From NCBI GenBank assembly GCA_963753585.1, contig CAVWCU010000001.1, positions 806,001 through 870,000 of the forward strand: a stretch of 64,000 nt of DNA. The letters run 5' to 3'. Below, piece after piece: positions 18,833 through 26,105 of this stretch (within the stretch, counting starts at the first letter, position 1; every line of letters begins with the position of its first letter). The position numbers were made by a program, and so were the translations under genes. The notes beneath the pieces are model-generated. The model was not told the DNA's origin and searched no databases. It worked only from the letters and a program-made list of their open reading frames with translations. The stretch comes from VRUE01 sp963753585. Lineage in GTDB: Bacteria; Actinomycetota; Thermoleophilia; Solirubrobacterales; 70-9.

Positions 18833-19681
18833 TTACACCCGCGCCCGGGCGGCAGCCACCGTGTTGACGAGCAGCATCGCGATCGTCATCGGGCCAACTC
18901 CTCCGGGCACCGGCGTGATCGCCTCCGCCACCTCGGCGACGGCGTTGAAGTCGACGTCGCCACGAAGCCCGTCCTCAGTGTGGTTCGTCCCGACGTCGAT
19001 CACCACCGCGCCAGGCTTGACGGCATCGGCGCCGAGCAGCCCAGGCGCCCCCGCCGCAGCGATCAGCACGTCTGCGCGCCGGCAGGTGGCGGACAGGTCG
19101 CGTGTGCGCGAATGGCACATCGTCACCGTCGCGTTCGCCGCCAGCAGCAGTCGCGCGATCGGAACGCCGACCAACTTCGAACGACCGACGACGACCGCCT
19201 CGGCGCCTTCGAGCTCGACCCCCTCGTGACGGAGCAGCTCCATCACCCCCGCCGGCGTGCAGGGGACGAGGCCCGGCATCCCGTGCGCGAGAAGGCCGGC
19301 GTTAACCGGGGTCAACCCGTCGACGTCCTTGGCCGGATCGATCGCGGCGACAACGCGATCCGGGTCGATCTGGTCAGGCACCGGCAGCTGCACGAGGATG
19401 CCGTCGACATCGCGGTCCACCCCCAGCTCCCCGACCAGCTCCAGCAGCTCGTTCTCGCTCGTCTCCGCAGGCAGGCCGTGATGAGCCGAGCGAATCCCGG
19501 CCTCCTCGCAGGCGCGGTGCTTACTGCGGACGTAGATCTCCGAGGCCGGGTCGTCGCCGACGATCACCGTGACCAGCATCGGGGTCCGGCCCCGCTCGGC
19601 CTCATAGGCCGCGACCTCCTCGGCGACCCTGGCGCGAACGACCGCGCCAACGGCTTTGCCGTCGATGACCCTGGCCCCCAT
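18833..19681 (-). CDS. folD: methylenetetrahydrofolate dehydrogenase/cyclohydrolase
   Basis: FolD is a bifunctional NADP-dependent enzyme that interconverts 5,10-methylene-THF and 10-formyl-THF. The 282-residue protein has DDPASEIYVRSKHRACEEAG with the catalytic Lys region, VDGILVQLPVPDQID, PAKDVDGLTPVNAGLL and PCTPAGVMELL. The dinucleotide motif is VVVGRSKLVGVPIA, and the C-terminus is TPVPGGVGPMTIAMLLVNT. ATG 19681 overlaps the pcrA stop as TGATG, so translation is coupled. Confidence 0.96.
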   Translation of the reverse strand: MGARVIDGKAVGAVVRARVAEEVAAYEAERGRTPMLVTVIVGDDPASEIYVRSKHRACEEAGIRSAHHGLPAETSENELLELVGELGVDRDVDGILVQLPVPDQIDPDRVVAAIDPAKDVDGLTPVNAGLLAHGMPGLVPCTPAGVMELLRHEGVELEGAEAVVVGRSKLVGVPIARLLLAANATVTMCHSRTRDLSATCRRADVLIAAAGAPGLLGADAVKPGAVVIDVGTNHTEDGLRGDVDFNAVAEVAEAITPVPGGVGPMTIAMLLVNTVAAARARV

Positions 19682-21927
19682 CACCGCCTCCGGATCGGTG
19701 CGTAGTCGGCCATCAGCTTGCGCTCCACCCCGTCGCCGGCGAAGCGCACGACAACGATCCCGCCCGCCTCGACCGCGGTGACCACGCCGTCGCCGAAGGC
19801 CGCGTGGACGACGTCGTCGCCGGTGCGCAGCTCCAGGGCCGGGCCGGGATCGACCGGCGCCGCCGCGTCCGCGCTCGTCGTCTCCCAACCTAGGCCCGCC
19901 GCCGCACCGGGCGCACTGGAGTGGCGCTCGGTCAGCTCCGCCGGCAACTCGTCGATGAAGCGCGAGGGCAGGTTGCGCTCGGCACGCCCGAAGAGACGGC
20001 GTTCGCGCGCCCAGGTCACATAGAGGCGCTTGCGGGCGCGGGTGATGCCGACGTAACAGAGCCGCCGCTCCTCCTCTTCTCCCCCCTCTTCCAGCGCCCG
20101 CATGTGGGGGAAGGCGCCGTCCTCGCAACCGATGAGGAAGACCGTGTCGTACTCGAGCCCCTTGGCGTTGTGCAGGGTCATCAGCGTTATCAGCGACTCT
20201 TCCTCGCGCAGGTCGTCTTGCTGCGTGTAGAGGGAGATCTGCTGCAGGAACTCCTCCAACGGCGAGGACTCCCCCTCACCCTCCAGCTCGTGGTTGGCGT
20301 CGAACTCCCCGGCCATGCCGACCAACTCCTCGAGGTTCTCGGCCCGGCCCTCCGCTTCGATCGTGCGCTCGGCGGCCAGCGCGTCGAGATAGCCGCTCTC
20401 GCGCAGCACAGCCTCGAGCAGCTCAGACACCGGCGCCTCGTCGGCCCGGGCTCGCAGTCCCTCCATCGTCTCGTGGAAACGCGAGACCGCCTTGATCGCC
20501 GCGGCGCTCAGGCCCGGCACCTCCTCGACCCGTTCGGCCACCTCCCAGATCGCCAGCCCCGTGGTGTTGGCGTGGGAGGCGAGGCGGCCCTGGCTGGTGT
20601 TGCCGATGCCGCGGCGCGGCGAGTTGACGATGCGGGCGAAGGAAACCTGGTCGGCGGGGTTGGCCAGGAGGCTGAGGTAAGCGACCGCGTCTTTGATCTC
20701 AGCCCGCTCGTAGAACTTGGTGCCGCCGATCACCTGGTAGGGCAGCTCGAAGCGGACCAGCGTGTCCTCCAGCACCCGGCTCATCGCGTTGGTCCGGTAG
20801 AAGACCGCGACGTCCTCGCGGCGCATGCCCTCCTCCTCGCCGAGCCGCTCGATCTCGCCGGCGACCCAGCGGGCCTCCTCGTGCTCGTCGGAGAGCTCGG
20901 AGAGCTGCACCGGCTCGCCGCCGACTATCTCGGTCCAGAGCTGCTTCGGCCGCCGCTCGCGGTTGCGCTCGACCACAGCGTTGGCGGCGGAAAGGATCGT
21001 CTGGGTCGAGCGGTAGTTCTGCTCGAGCTTGACCACCTCGGCCTCGGGGAAGTCGCGCTCGAAGTCGAGGATGTTGCGGATGTCGGCATGGCGGAACCCG
21101 TAGATCGACTGGTCCTCGTCGCCCACCACCATCAGGTTCCCGTGCTCGGCGGTGAGCAGCTGTAGCAGCCGGTACTGGGCGTGGTTGGTGTCCTGGTACT
21201 CGTCGACGAGGACGTGGCGGAAGGTGCGCCGCCAGCGCTCGCGAGCCTCGTCGGAGATCTCCAGGACGTTGACCGTGCGGACCAGGAGATCGTCGAAGTC
21301 CATCGCGTTCGCCGCCAGCATCCGCTTCTCGTAGAGCTCGTAGACGGCGGCAACCGTTTCCTCGAAGACGCTGCCCTGGGCCTGGGCGTAGGCGGGCGCG
21401 TCGACGAGCTTGTTCTTCGCGCCGGAGATCTGGGAGCGGATCGAGCGCGCCGGGTAGCGTTTCGGGTCGACCCCGAGCTCGGCCATGCAGCGCTTCAGCA
21501 TCCGCAACGAGTCGGACTCGTCGTAGATCGTGAAGCTGCGCGAGTAGCCGAGCTTCTCGGCGTCGGCGCGCAGCATCCGGGCGCAGGCGGAGTGGAACGT
21601 CGTCACCCACATCGCACGCGTGGCCCGGCCGACCAGCTGTTCGACCCGCTCGCGCATCTCGCTCGCCGCCTTGTTGGTGAAGGTGATCGCGAGGATCTCG
21701 CCCGGGCGGGCAGCACCGGTCGCCAAGAGGTAAGCGATGCGGTGGGTGAGGACCCGGGTCTTGCCCGACCCCGCCCCGGCCAGCACAAGCAACGGCCCTT
21801 CGCCGTGCTGCACCGCCTTGCCCTGGGGCTCGTTGAGGCCGGCCAACAGTCGCTCGGCCCAGTCGGCGCCGGGTTCTATCGGTGCGCCGCCGGCGTCCAC
21901 AGGCGTCTCGGGCTCGGTTTGCAGCAT
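19681..21927 (-). CDS. pcrA: ATP-dependent DNA helicase PcrA/UvrD
   Basis: This superfamily 1A helicase acts in nucleotide-excision and mismatch repair and in clearing recombination intermediates. The 748-residue protein has Walker A VLAGAGSGKTRVLTHR, motif Ia ITFTNKAASEMRER, Walker B HVLVDEYQDTNHAQY, motif III VVGDEDQSIYGFR, motif IV KLEQNYRSTQTIL and motif VI RLCYVGITRARKRLYVT. The C-terminal part carries the UvrD Tudor-like domain, VHAAFGDGVVTAVEAGG. ATG 21927 begins MLQTEPETPVD. It is upstream of folD. Confidence 0.95.
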   Translation of the reverse strand: MLQTEPETPVDAGGAPIEPGADWAERLLAGLNEPQGKAVQHGEGPLLVLAGAGSGKTRVLTHRIAYLLATGAARPGEILAITFTNKAASEMRERVEQLVGRATRAMWVTTFHSACARMLRADAEKLGYSRSFTIYDESDSLRMLKRCMAELGVDPKRYPARSIRSQISGAKNKLVDAPAYAQAQGSVFEETVAAVYELYEKRMLAANAMDFDDLLVRTVNVLEISDEARERWRRTFRHVLVDEYQDTNHAQYRLLQLLTAEHGNLMVVGDEDQSIYGFRHADIRNILDFERDFPEAEVVKLEQNYRSTQTILSAANAVVERNRERRPKQLWTEIVGGEPVQLSELSDEHEEARWVAGEIERLGEEEGMRREDVAVFYRTNAMSRVLEDTLVRFELPYQVIGGTKFYERAEIKDAVAYLSLLANPADQVSFARIVNSPRRGIGNTSQGRLASHANTTGLAIWEVAERVEEVPGLSAAAIKAVSRFHETMEGLRARADEAPVSELLEAVLRESGYLDALAAERTIEAEGRAENLEELVGMAGEFDANHELEGEGESSPLEEFLQQISLYTQQDDLREEESLITLMTLHNAKGLEYDTVFLIGCEDGAFPHMRALEEGGEEEERRLCYVGITRARKRLYVTWARERRLFGRAERNLPSRFIDELPAELTERHSSAPGAAAGLGWETTSADAAAPVDPGPALELRTGDDVVHAAFGDGVVTAVEAGGIVVVRFAGDGVERKLMADYAPIRRR

Positions 21928-21968
21928 GAGTCCGAGAATAGCTTTGGACCCGGCTGGGTCCCGAGGCC

Positions 21969-22697
21969 TCAGCCGCCGGCCGAGGAGCGGCCGGTGCGCT
22001 CGCGAAGCTCGGTCGGCTCTCCGCCTGGCACGTTGCCACCATCGAGCTCGGAAAGCCGCTGCTCGAGCTCGGCGATCCGCTGCGAAAGGGTCTTGATCGC
22101 CTCGGCGATCGGGTCGGGCAGGTGAATCCAGTCGGCGTCGGGGCCCTCGACGCGCCGGCCGTCGACTTTGACCGGGTGGCCGGGGTTGCCGACGACGGTC
22201 GCGTGCGGCGGCACGTCCTCGATCACGACCGTGTTGGCGCCGATCTTGGCGCCGTCGCCGACGGCGATCGGGCCAAGCAGCTTGGCGCCGGAGCCGACCG
22301 TGACGTTGTCTCCCAGCGTCGGGTGGCGCTTGCCGCGCTGGAAGCCAGTCCCTCCCAGTGTCACCCCCTGGTAAAGGGTCACGCACTTGCCGATCTCCGC
22401 GGTCTCACCGATCACCACCCCGGAGCCGTGGTCGATGAAGAACTCGCGGCCGATCTTCGCCGCCGGGTGGATCTCCACGCCGGTCACCGAGCGAGTGACG
22501 TAGGCGAGCACCCGCGGGACGATCGGTACGTCGGCTTCAAGCAGGGCGTGGGCCAGCCGGTGGGCGAGCAGCGCCTGCACCCCGGCCCAGCTGGTGAGGA
22601 TCTCGAAGGTCGAGACGTTCTGCGCCGCTGGGTCGCGGTCGCGGGCGGCAGAGACATCCGCGCGCACCTCCGCTACCAACCTCTTCCAGCTGCTCAT
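21969..22697 (-). CDS. cysE: serine O-acetyltransferase
   Basis: CysE acetylates L-serine with acetyl-CoA, the first step of cysteine synthesis. The 242-residue protein has an N-terminal helical region and left-handed beta-helix hexapeptide repeats: GVEIHPAAKIGREFFIDH with GSGVVIGETAEIG, VTLYQGVTLGGTG, RHPTLGDNVTVGSGAKLLGP and ANTVVIEDVPPHATVVGNP. A C-terminal coiled coil (IAELEQRLSELDGG) follows. It overlaps the cysK stop by 4 nt, giving a cysK-cysE operon. Confidence 0.94.
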   Translation of the reverse strand: MSSWKRLVAEVRADVSAARDRDPAAQNVSTFEILTSWAGVQALLAHRLAHALLEADVPIVPRVLAYVTRSVTGVEIHPAAKIGREFFIDHGSGVVIGETAEIGKCVTLYQGVTLGGTGFQRGKRHPTLGDNVTVGSGAKLLGPIAVGDGAKIGANTVVIEDVPPHATVVGNPGHPVKVDGRRVEGPDADWIHLPDPIAEAIKTLSQRIAELEQRLSELDGGNVPGGEPTELRERTGRSSAGG

Positions 22698-23617
22698 GGT
22701 GAGAAGAAGGGTAGGGACACGTAACGCTCGCCCGAGTCGCAGACGACCGTCACCACGCGCTTGCCCGACATCTCCGGGCGAGCGGCGACATCGAGCGCCG
22801 CCTTGATGTTGGCCCCGGCCGAGATCCCGGCGAGGACCCCCTCTCGCTGGGCAGCGAGGCGGGCGGTGTCGAGTGCGTCCTCGTCGGAGATGGAGAGGAT
22901 CTCGTCGATCACCGAGCGGTCGAGCACCTCCGGAACGAAGCCCGCGCCGATCCCCTGGATCTTGTGCGGGCCCGGCATGCCGCCGGAGAGGACGGGAGAG
23001 CTGGCCGGCTCTACCGCGACGACCAGGGTCTCGGGGCTGCGCTCGCGAAGCACCGACCCCACGCCGGTGATCGTGCCCCCGGTGCCGACGCCGGCGACGA
23101 AGGCTCCGACCTGCCCGTCGGTGTCGCGCCAGATCTCCTCGGCCGTGGTGCGCCGGTGCACGTCGGGGTTGGCCAGGTTGGAGAACTGCTGTGGCATGAA
23201 CCCCTTGCGCTGCTCGCAGATCTCCTCGGCCAGCTCGACCGCCTCCGTCATCCCGCCCAGCGAAGGCGTCTCCCGCACCTCGGCGCCGTAGGCGCGCAGC
23301 AGCTTGGACCGCTCCCGGCTCATCCCCTCCGGCAGGGTCAGGATCAGCTCGTAGCCCCGCGCCGCGCAGACCATCGCCAGCGCGATCCCGGTGTTGCCGC
23401 TGGTCGGCTCGACGATCACCGACTTACCGGGCTCGATCAGCCCCTCTGCCTCGGCCGCGTCGATCATCGCCACCCCGATCCGGTCCTTCACCGACCCCCC
23501 CGGATTGAGGTACTCGAGCTTGACGCAGACCTCACCCGGCAACCCCTCGCCGAGACGCGAGAGGGCGACCAGCGGCGTCTCGCCGACCACTGCGGCTGCG
23601 GTCCCCCCGATCTGCAT
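22694..23617 (-). CDS. cysK: cysteine synthase A (O-acetylserine sulfhydrylase)
   Basis: This PLP enzyme makes cysteine from O-acetylserine and sulfide. The 307-residue protein has GETPLVALSRL, the PLP-lysine motif LNPGGSVKDRIGVAMID, the substrate-binding loop PTSGNTGIALAMVCAARGY, the PLP phosphate-binding loop GVGTGGTITGVG, and GIGAGFVPEVLD. ATG 23617 starts directly before QIGGTAAAVVGETPL; an Arg-rich in-frame extension upstream is unlikely to be translated. A cysteine-free Rrf2 regulator lies about 1 kb away. Confidence 0.94.
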   Translation of the reverse strand: MQIGGTAAAVVGETPLVALSRLGEGLPGEVCVKLEYLNPGGSVKDRIGVAMIDAAEAEGLIEPGKSVIVEPTSGNTGIALAMVCAARGYELILTLPEGMSRERSKLLRAYGAEVRETPSLGGMTEAVELAEEICEQRKGFMPQQFSNLANPDVHRRTTAEEIWRDTDGQVGAFVAGVGTGGTITGVGSVLRERSPETLVVAVEPASSPVLSGGMPGPHKIQGIGAGFVPEVLDRSVIDEILSISDEDALDTARLAAQREGVLAGISAGANIKAALDVAARPEMSGKRVVTVVCDSGERYVSLPFFSP

Positions 23618-23662
23618 CAGCCGCCTCCGGCGCTCGCGGCAACGCCGCCGGCGCAAGTGTGG

Positions 23663-23968
23663 CTAGCCAAGAATGCGAGTTGGGTTGAACCGCTCTCCCG
23701 GCCTGCGAGCGGTGGCGATCAGTCCGCCTTGTTCTCTCTCCGCAGGAGACGACGGCATGATGACCTTCTCCAAGCCATCGGGAAAGACCAGCACGACTGG
23801 GCGCTCCTCGCGGACGTTGCGAACCGTCGCGTCCCAGGCAAAGGACGCCTCGGCATCGATGAATACGGCTCCCCGCGGGTAGTCGCGCTCCCCATATAGG
23901 GCAGCCTTGAACCGCTCCGCCGTCAGGTCGGCCGGATCGCCGCTTGAGTGTCCTAGCTCCGTCGCCAC
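23663..23968 (-). CDS. hypothetical protein
   Basis: The 101-residue acidic protein contains GAVFIDAEASFAWDATVRNV and PVVLVFPDGLEKVIMPS, and ends ARRPGERFNPTRILG. I do not recognise the family. It lies 45 bp upstream of cysK on the same strand. It begins a segment (23.7-24.6 kb) with visibly lower GC and less biased codon use than its neighbours, suggesting accessory or transferred DNA. Confidence 0.55.
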   Translation of the reverse strand: MATELGHSSGDPADLTAERFKAALYGERDYPRGAVFIDAEASFAWDATVRNVREERPVVLVFPDGLEKVIMPSSPAEREQGGLIATARRPGERFNPTRILG

Positions 23969-24036
23969 GCCTCGATCATCTCTCGATATCCACTTTCCGC
24001 CTCTTGCAAAGCCATGTTAAACCCATCGCTCGGCAT
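23953..24036 (-). CDS. possible 27-residue peptide overlapping the next gene
   Basis: An ATG at 24036 opens a short frame (MPSDGFNMALQEAESGYREM, then IEAWRRS) that overlaps the start of the gene at 23968 by 16 nt. The composition is helical and protein-like. The frame stays open to 24177, but that upstream part is low-complexity Ser/Thr. No clear ribosome-binding site is seen, so this remains tentative. Confidence 0.25.
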   Translation of the reverse strand: MPSDGFNMALQEAESGYREMIEAWRRS

Positions 24037-24195
24037 CAAGATCGAGTTGACGGCGGAAGCTGGTGTAGCCGGTGGGACCCAACTAGTTGACTGGGTTCGA
24101 CTGGAAGAGGAAAGGTCGCTCTGCATCATCCGAACGCTCGCGAACGAAGCTTGTTGGCAATACCCCGGCATGGTCAATCTTGACGTGACATCTGG
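24037..24195. other. lower-GC intergenic gap
   Basis: About 160 bp between two - strand genes. An open frame runs on the + strand across 24014-24463, but its translation lacks protein-like features and lies antisense to the better-supported - strand gene. No promoter or RNA structure is obvious. Confidence 0.3.
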
Positions 24196-24618
24196 TCATA
24201 TGTTGAGTTCCCGACGCATGCAAGTAGTAGACCCGCAACTCACCCTCGCATCGGGCTCCGGTTGCCTATGGAGGAGCTGGAGAGGAAGCGGCTGGATCTC
24301 CTTGACTTGGAATGGAATCTGGCCACCAGCCGGGGACAAGATCTGGACACCGTCGACAACGAGCTGCACATCTCCCATAATTGCCGGACCCATCCCGACG
24401 TTGTGCATAGGCGCCCGAAGGATGGGTCCCGCGGTTCCATCCTCAAACCGAAGTCGCCATTGAGCGTTCACGCCAGGATTCGGGATCAGAAATGGCATCT
24501 CCAAAGCTTCGATCGACCGCCGATTGTGCCTGCTTGCCAGAAGCGCTCCGGCCACGGCGACAAGGGCGGCAATCCCTGCGGCAATCGCAGTCGCCTGCTC
24601 TGAACTTAAATCGATCAT
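24196..24618 (-). CDS. membrane-anchored hypothetical protein
   Basis: The 140-residue protein starts MIDLSSEQATAIAAGIAALV with a single membrane helix (AIAAGIAALVAVAGALLA). A basic stop-transfer SRHNRRSIEALE and a soluble domain (MPFLIPNPGVNAQWRLRFED, HNVGMGPAIMGDVQLVVDG) follow. The pattern resembles small N-anchored proteins with an immunoglobulin-like outer domain, but I do not recognise a family. Codon use is less GC-biased than its neighbours. ATG 24618 starts just before the helix. Confidence 0.55.
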   Translation of the reverse strand: MIDLSSEQATAIAAGIAALVAVAGALLASRHNRRSIEALEMPFLIPNPGVNAQWRLRFEDGTAGPILRAPMHNVGMGPAIMGDVQLVVDGVQILSPAGGQIPFQVKEIQPLPLQLLHRQPEPDARVSCGSTTCMRRELNI

Positions 24619-24625
24619 CGGAGAT

Positions 24626-25024
24626 CTAGATGAAGTACATCCCCGACCCGGCCGCCTCCGCCTCGCGGCGGGCGACTTCGGCGATCGTGGTCTGGCCGAA
24701 GACCTTGCGCAGGGCGGTGACGCCCTCGGCCCAGATGCCACCGGCCTCGTCTGCCTCCTGGCCGACCTTCCCGTCGAGCGCCTGGACGACCTCGAGGACG
24801 GTGATCTCCTCGGCGGGGCGGGAGAGCGTGTAGCCGCCTTTCATCCCGCGGTGACTGGTCAGCAGACCGGAGCGGCGCAGAGTCGAGAAGAGCTGCTCGA
24901 GGAACTGCTCGGGGACGTCGCGGCGCTCGGCCAACTCCTTGATCGGCACCGGCCTTTCTCCCGAGCGAGCTAGCTCCGCCATCGCGACAACTGCGTAGCG
25001 CGACTTCGAGGTAATTGAGATCAC
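24626..25024 (-). CDS. Rrf2-family transcriptional regulator lacking Fe-S cysteines (CymR-like)
   Basis: The 132-residue protein has the Rrf2 winged-helix start MISITSKSRYAVVAMAELAR, the helix-turn-helix IKELAERRDVPEQFLEQLF and the wing GLLTSHRGMKGGYTLSRP. IscR, NsrR and RirA carry three clustered cysteines in the loop before the last helix; here that loop (KVGQEADEAGGIWAEGV) has none, and the protein contains no cysteine. That matches the CymR type, which responds to O-acetylserine through CysK. The cysK-cysE operon is close by, so control of cysteine synthesis is a reasonable inference. Confidence 0.85.
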   Translation of the reverse strand: MISITSKSRYAVVAMAELARSGERPVPIKELAERRDVPEQFLEQLFSTLRRSGLLTSHRGMKGGYTLSRPAEEITVLEVVQALDGKVGQEADEAGGIWAEGVTALRKVFGQTTIAEVARREAEAAGSGMYFI

Positions 25025-25096
25025 ACGGGCTTTCTACCGCACCCCTCGGACCGGGCTGGGTTAGGATCGGGGGGATCGGGCTCCAGGGCTGACAAA

Positions 25097-25759
25097 TTGG
25101 AGCCGTCAGCAAAAACCGAGAGATCGGAAGCAGTCCTGAGCGAGCGTCCCCAGTGTCTAGTCATCGACGGTCACCCGATCGTCCGCCTCGGCGTGCGCAG
25201 GGCGCTGCAGGACAGCTTCGACATCGAAGAGGCCACCTGTCGCGAGGAGGCGGTCGAGCTGGTACGGGATGTCGGCAGCGTCGACGTGGCGATCCTCGAC
25301 ATGCGCCGCTGGAGCGGCAACGATCACCCCGAGCCGATCGGCGCCATCGATGCGATCAGGGCCCTGCTCAGGGCCGAGCCCACGCTTGGCATCGTCGCCC
25401 ATGGGGACCGCGCCGAGCGCCACCTGGCCAGCGCCGCCCTACAGGCGGGCGCCAGCGCCTATGTGTCGCGCACCGCCGGCACCGAGCAGCTGCGCCGCGC
25501 CGCCGAGGCTGCGCTGGCCCAGGAACGCTTCGTCGACCCCGCCGTCCCTCCGCGGGGCAGCCGCGGCAAGCTGACCAAGCGCCAGCGCGAAATCCTCCAG
25601 CTGCTCGCCAACGGGGAATCGACGACCGTCGCCGCCCGCGAGCTGGACCTCAGCGAAGAAACGGTGAAGACCCACACCAAGAACGCCCTGGCGCGGTTGG
25701 AGGCCAGGAACAGGACCCACGCCGTCGCAATTGCGCTCCGCGAGTCCCTGATCGAGTAG
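25097..25759 (+). CDS. NarL/LuxR-family response regulator with a degenerate receiver
   Basis: The 220-residue protein has an N-terminal receiver-like domain (CLVIDGHPIVRLGVRRAL, then VAILDMRRWSG with the phosphoacceptor Asp). The C-terminal LuxR helix-turn-helix is LTKRQREILQLLANGESTTV with LDLSEETVKTHTKNALARL. The receiver is atypical: the usual acidic pair is DG, the conserved Thr/Ser position reads IVAHGD, and the conserved Lys is Arg (YVSRTAG). It may respond without phosphorylation. The longest frame begins at TTG 25097. No cognate kinase is nearby. Confidence 0.8.
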   Translation: MEPSAKTERSEAVLSERPQCLVIDGHPIVRLGVRRALQDSFDIEEATCREEAVELVRDVGSVDVAILDMRRWSGNDHPEPIGAIDAIRALLRAEPTLGIVAHGDRAERHLASAALQAGASAYVSRTAGTEQLRRAAEAALAQERFVDPAVPPRGSRGKLTKRQREILQLLANGESTTVAARELDLSEETVKTHTKNALARLEARNRTHAVAIALRESLIE

Positions 25760-25764
25760 GCGCT

Positions 25765-25857
25765 GGCCCGCGGGTCCTGTCGCTGCAGGGACCCACCGCC
25801 CCTTCCGGTCGCTAAAGCGTCCTCAGGGGCGGTTCCCCCTACAGCGCCACCCGCGGG
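25765..25857 (+). repeat. family B palindromic repeat, second copy
   Basis: The 5' end GGCCCGCGGGTCCTGTCG matches the copy at 8210. The stem is CGCTGCAGGGACC then CACCGCCCC (25781-25802), pairing with GGGGCGGTTCCCCC then TACAGCG (25826-25846). The apical core is CCGGTCGCTAAAGCGTCC TC. The 3' end CCACCCGCGGG (25847-25857) resembles the other copies and also pairs with the 5' CCCGCGGG. It starts 6 bp after the LuxR stop. Confidence 0.75.
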
Positions 25858-26001
25858 AGACGCGCTGAGTCGGCGACTGCATAACCCCAGCAACGAGGAT
25901 GAGACGCTTGTGCGCCCCCAGCCATCTTGTGCGATGAGCTTCGGCTTCTCTGGGCGCTCTCTCACGGCGCGCACAGAGAGCTGTCAATCGAAAGCGACTC
26001 T

Positions 26002-26095
26002 CGCGGGGGGTGGCATCGATCTGGGGGACCACCCCGAGGAAGCTTTAGCTACCGCAGGGGTGGTGGCACCAGATCGGTGACAGGACCCGCCGCGC
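26002..26095 (-). repeat. family B palindromic repeat, third copy (inverted)
   Basis: Read on the - strand it begins GCGGGTCCTGTC (26090-26079). The stem ACCGATCTGG pairs with CCAGATCGAT, and ACCACCCC pairs with GGGGTGGT. The apical core TGCGGTAGCTAAAGCTTCC TC is nearly the same as in the copy at 25765. The end is GCCACCCCCCGCG. The stem sequence is unrelated to the other copies, while ends and core are conserved. Confidence 0.72.
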
Positions 26096-26105
26096 CTGAG
26101 CCGCT

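Larger units (their letters stand above)
25760..26105. other. non-coding region holding an inverted pair of family B repeats
   Basis: This roughly 345-bp region separates the LuxR gene from the convergent HDOD-LuxR gene. It holds two family B elements in opposite orientation (25765-25857 and 26002-26095), with about 145 bp between them where I see no gene. The hairpins may also end the two convergent transcripts. Confidence 0.6.

Noticed and set aside
24014..24463. Protein gene on the + strand
   Set aside because: The translation has no protein-like pattern, and the - strand frame with a membrane helix and soluble domain is more convincing.
26000..26095. Riboswitch (c-di-GMP, c-di-AMP or TPP type) near the HDOD gene
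   Set aside because: Consensus cores do not match, and the same ends and apical core occur in two other places in the window, so it is a repeat family.
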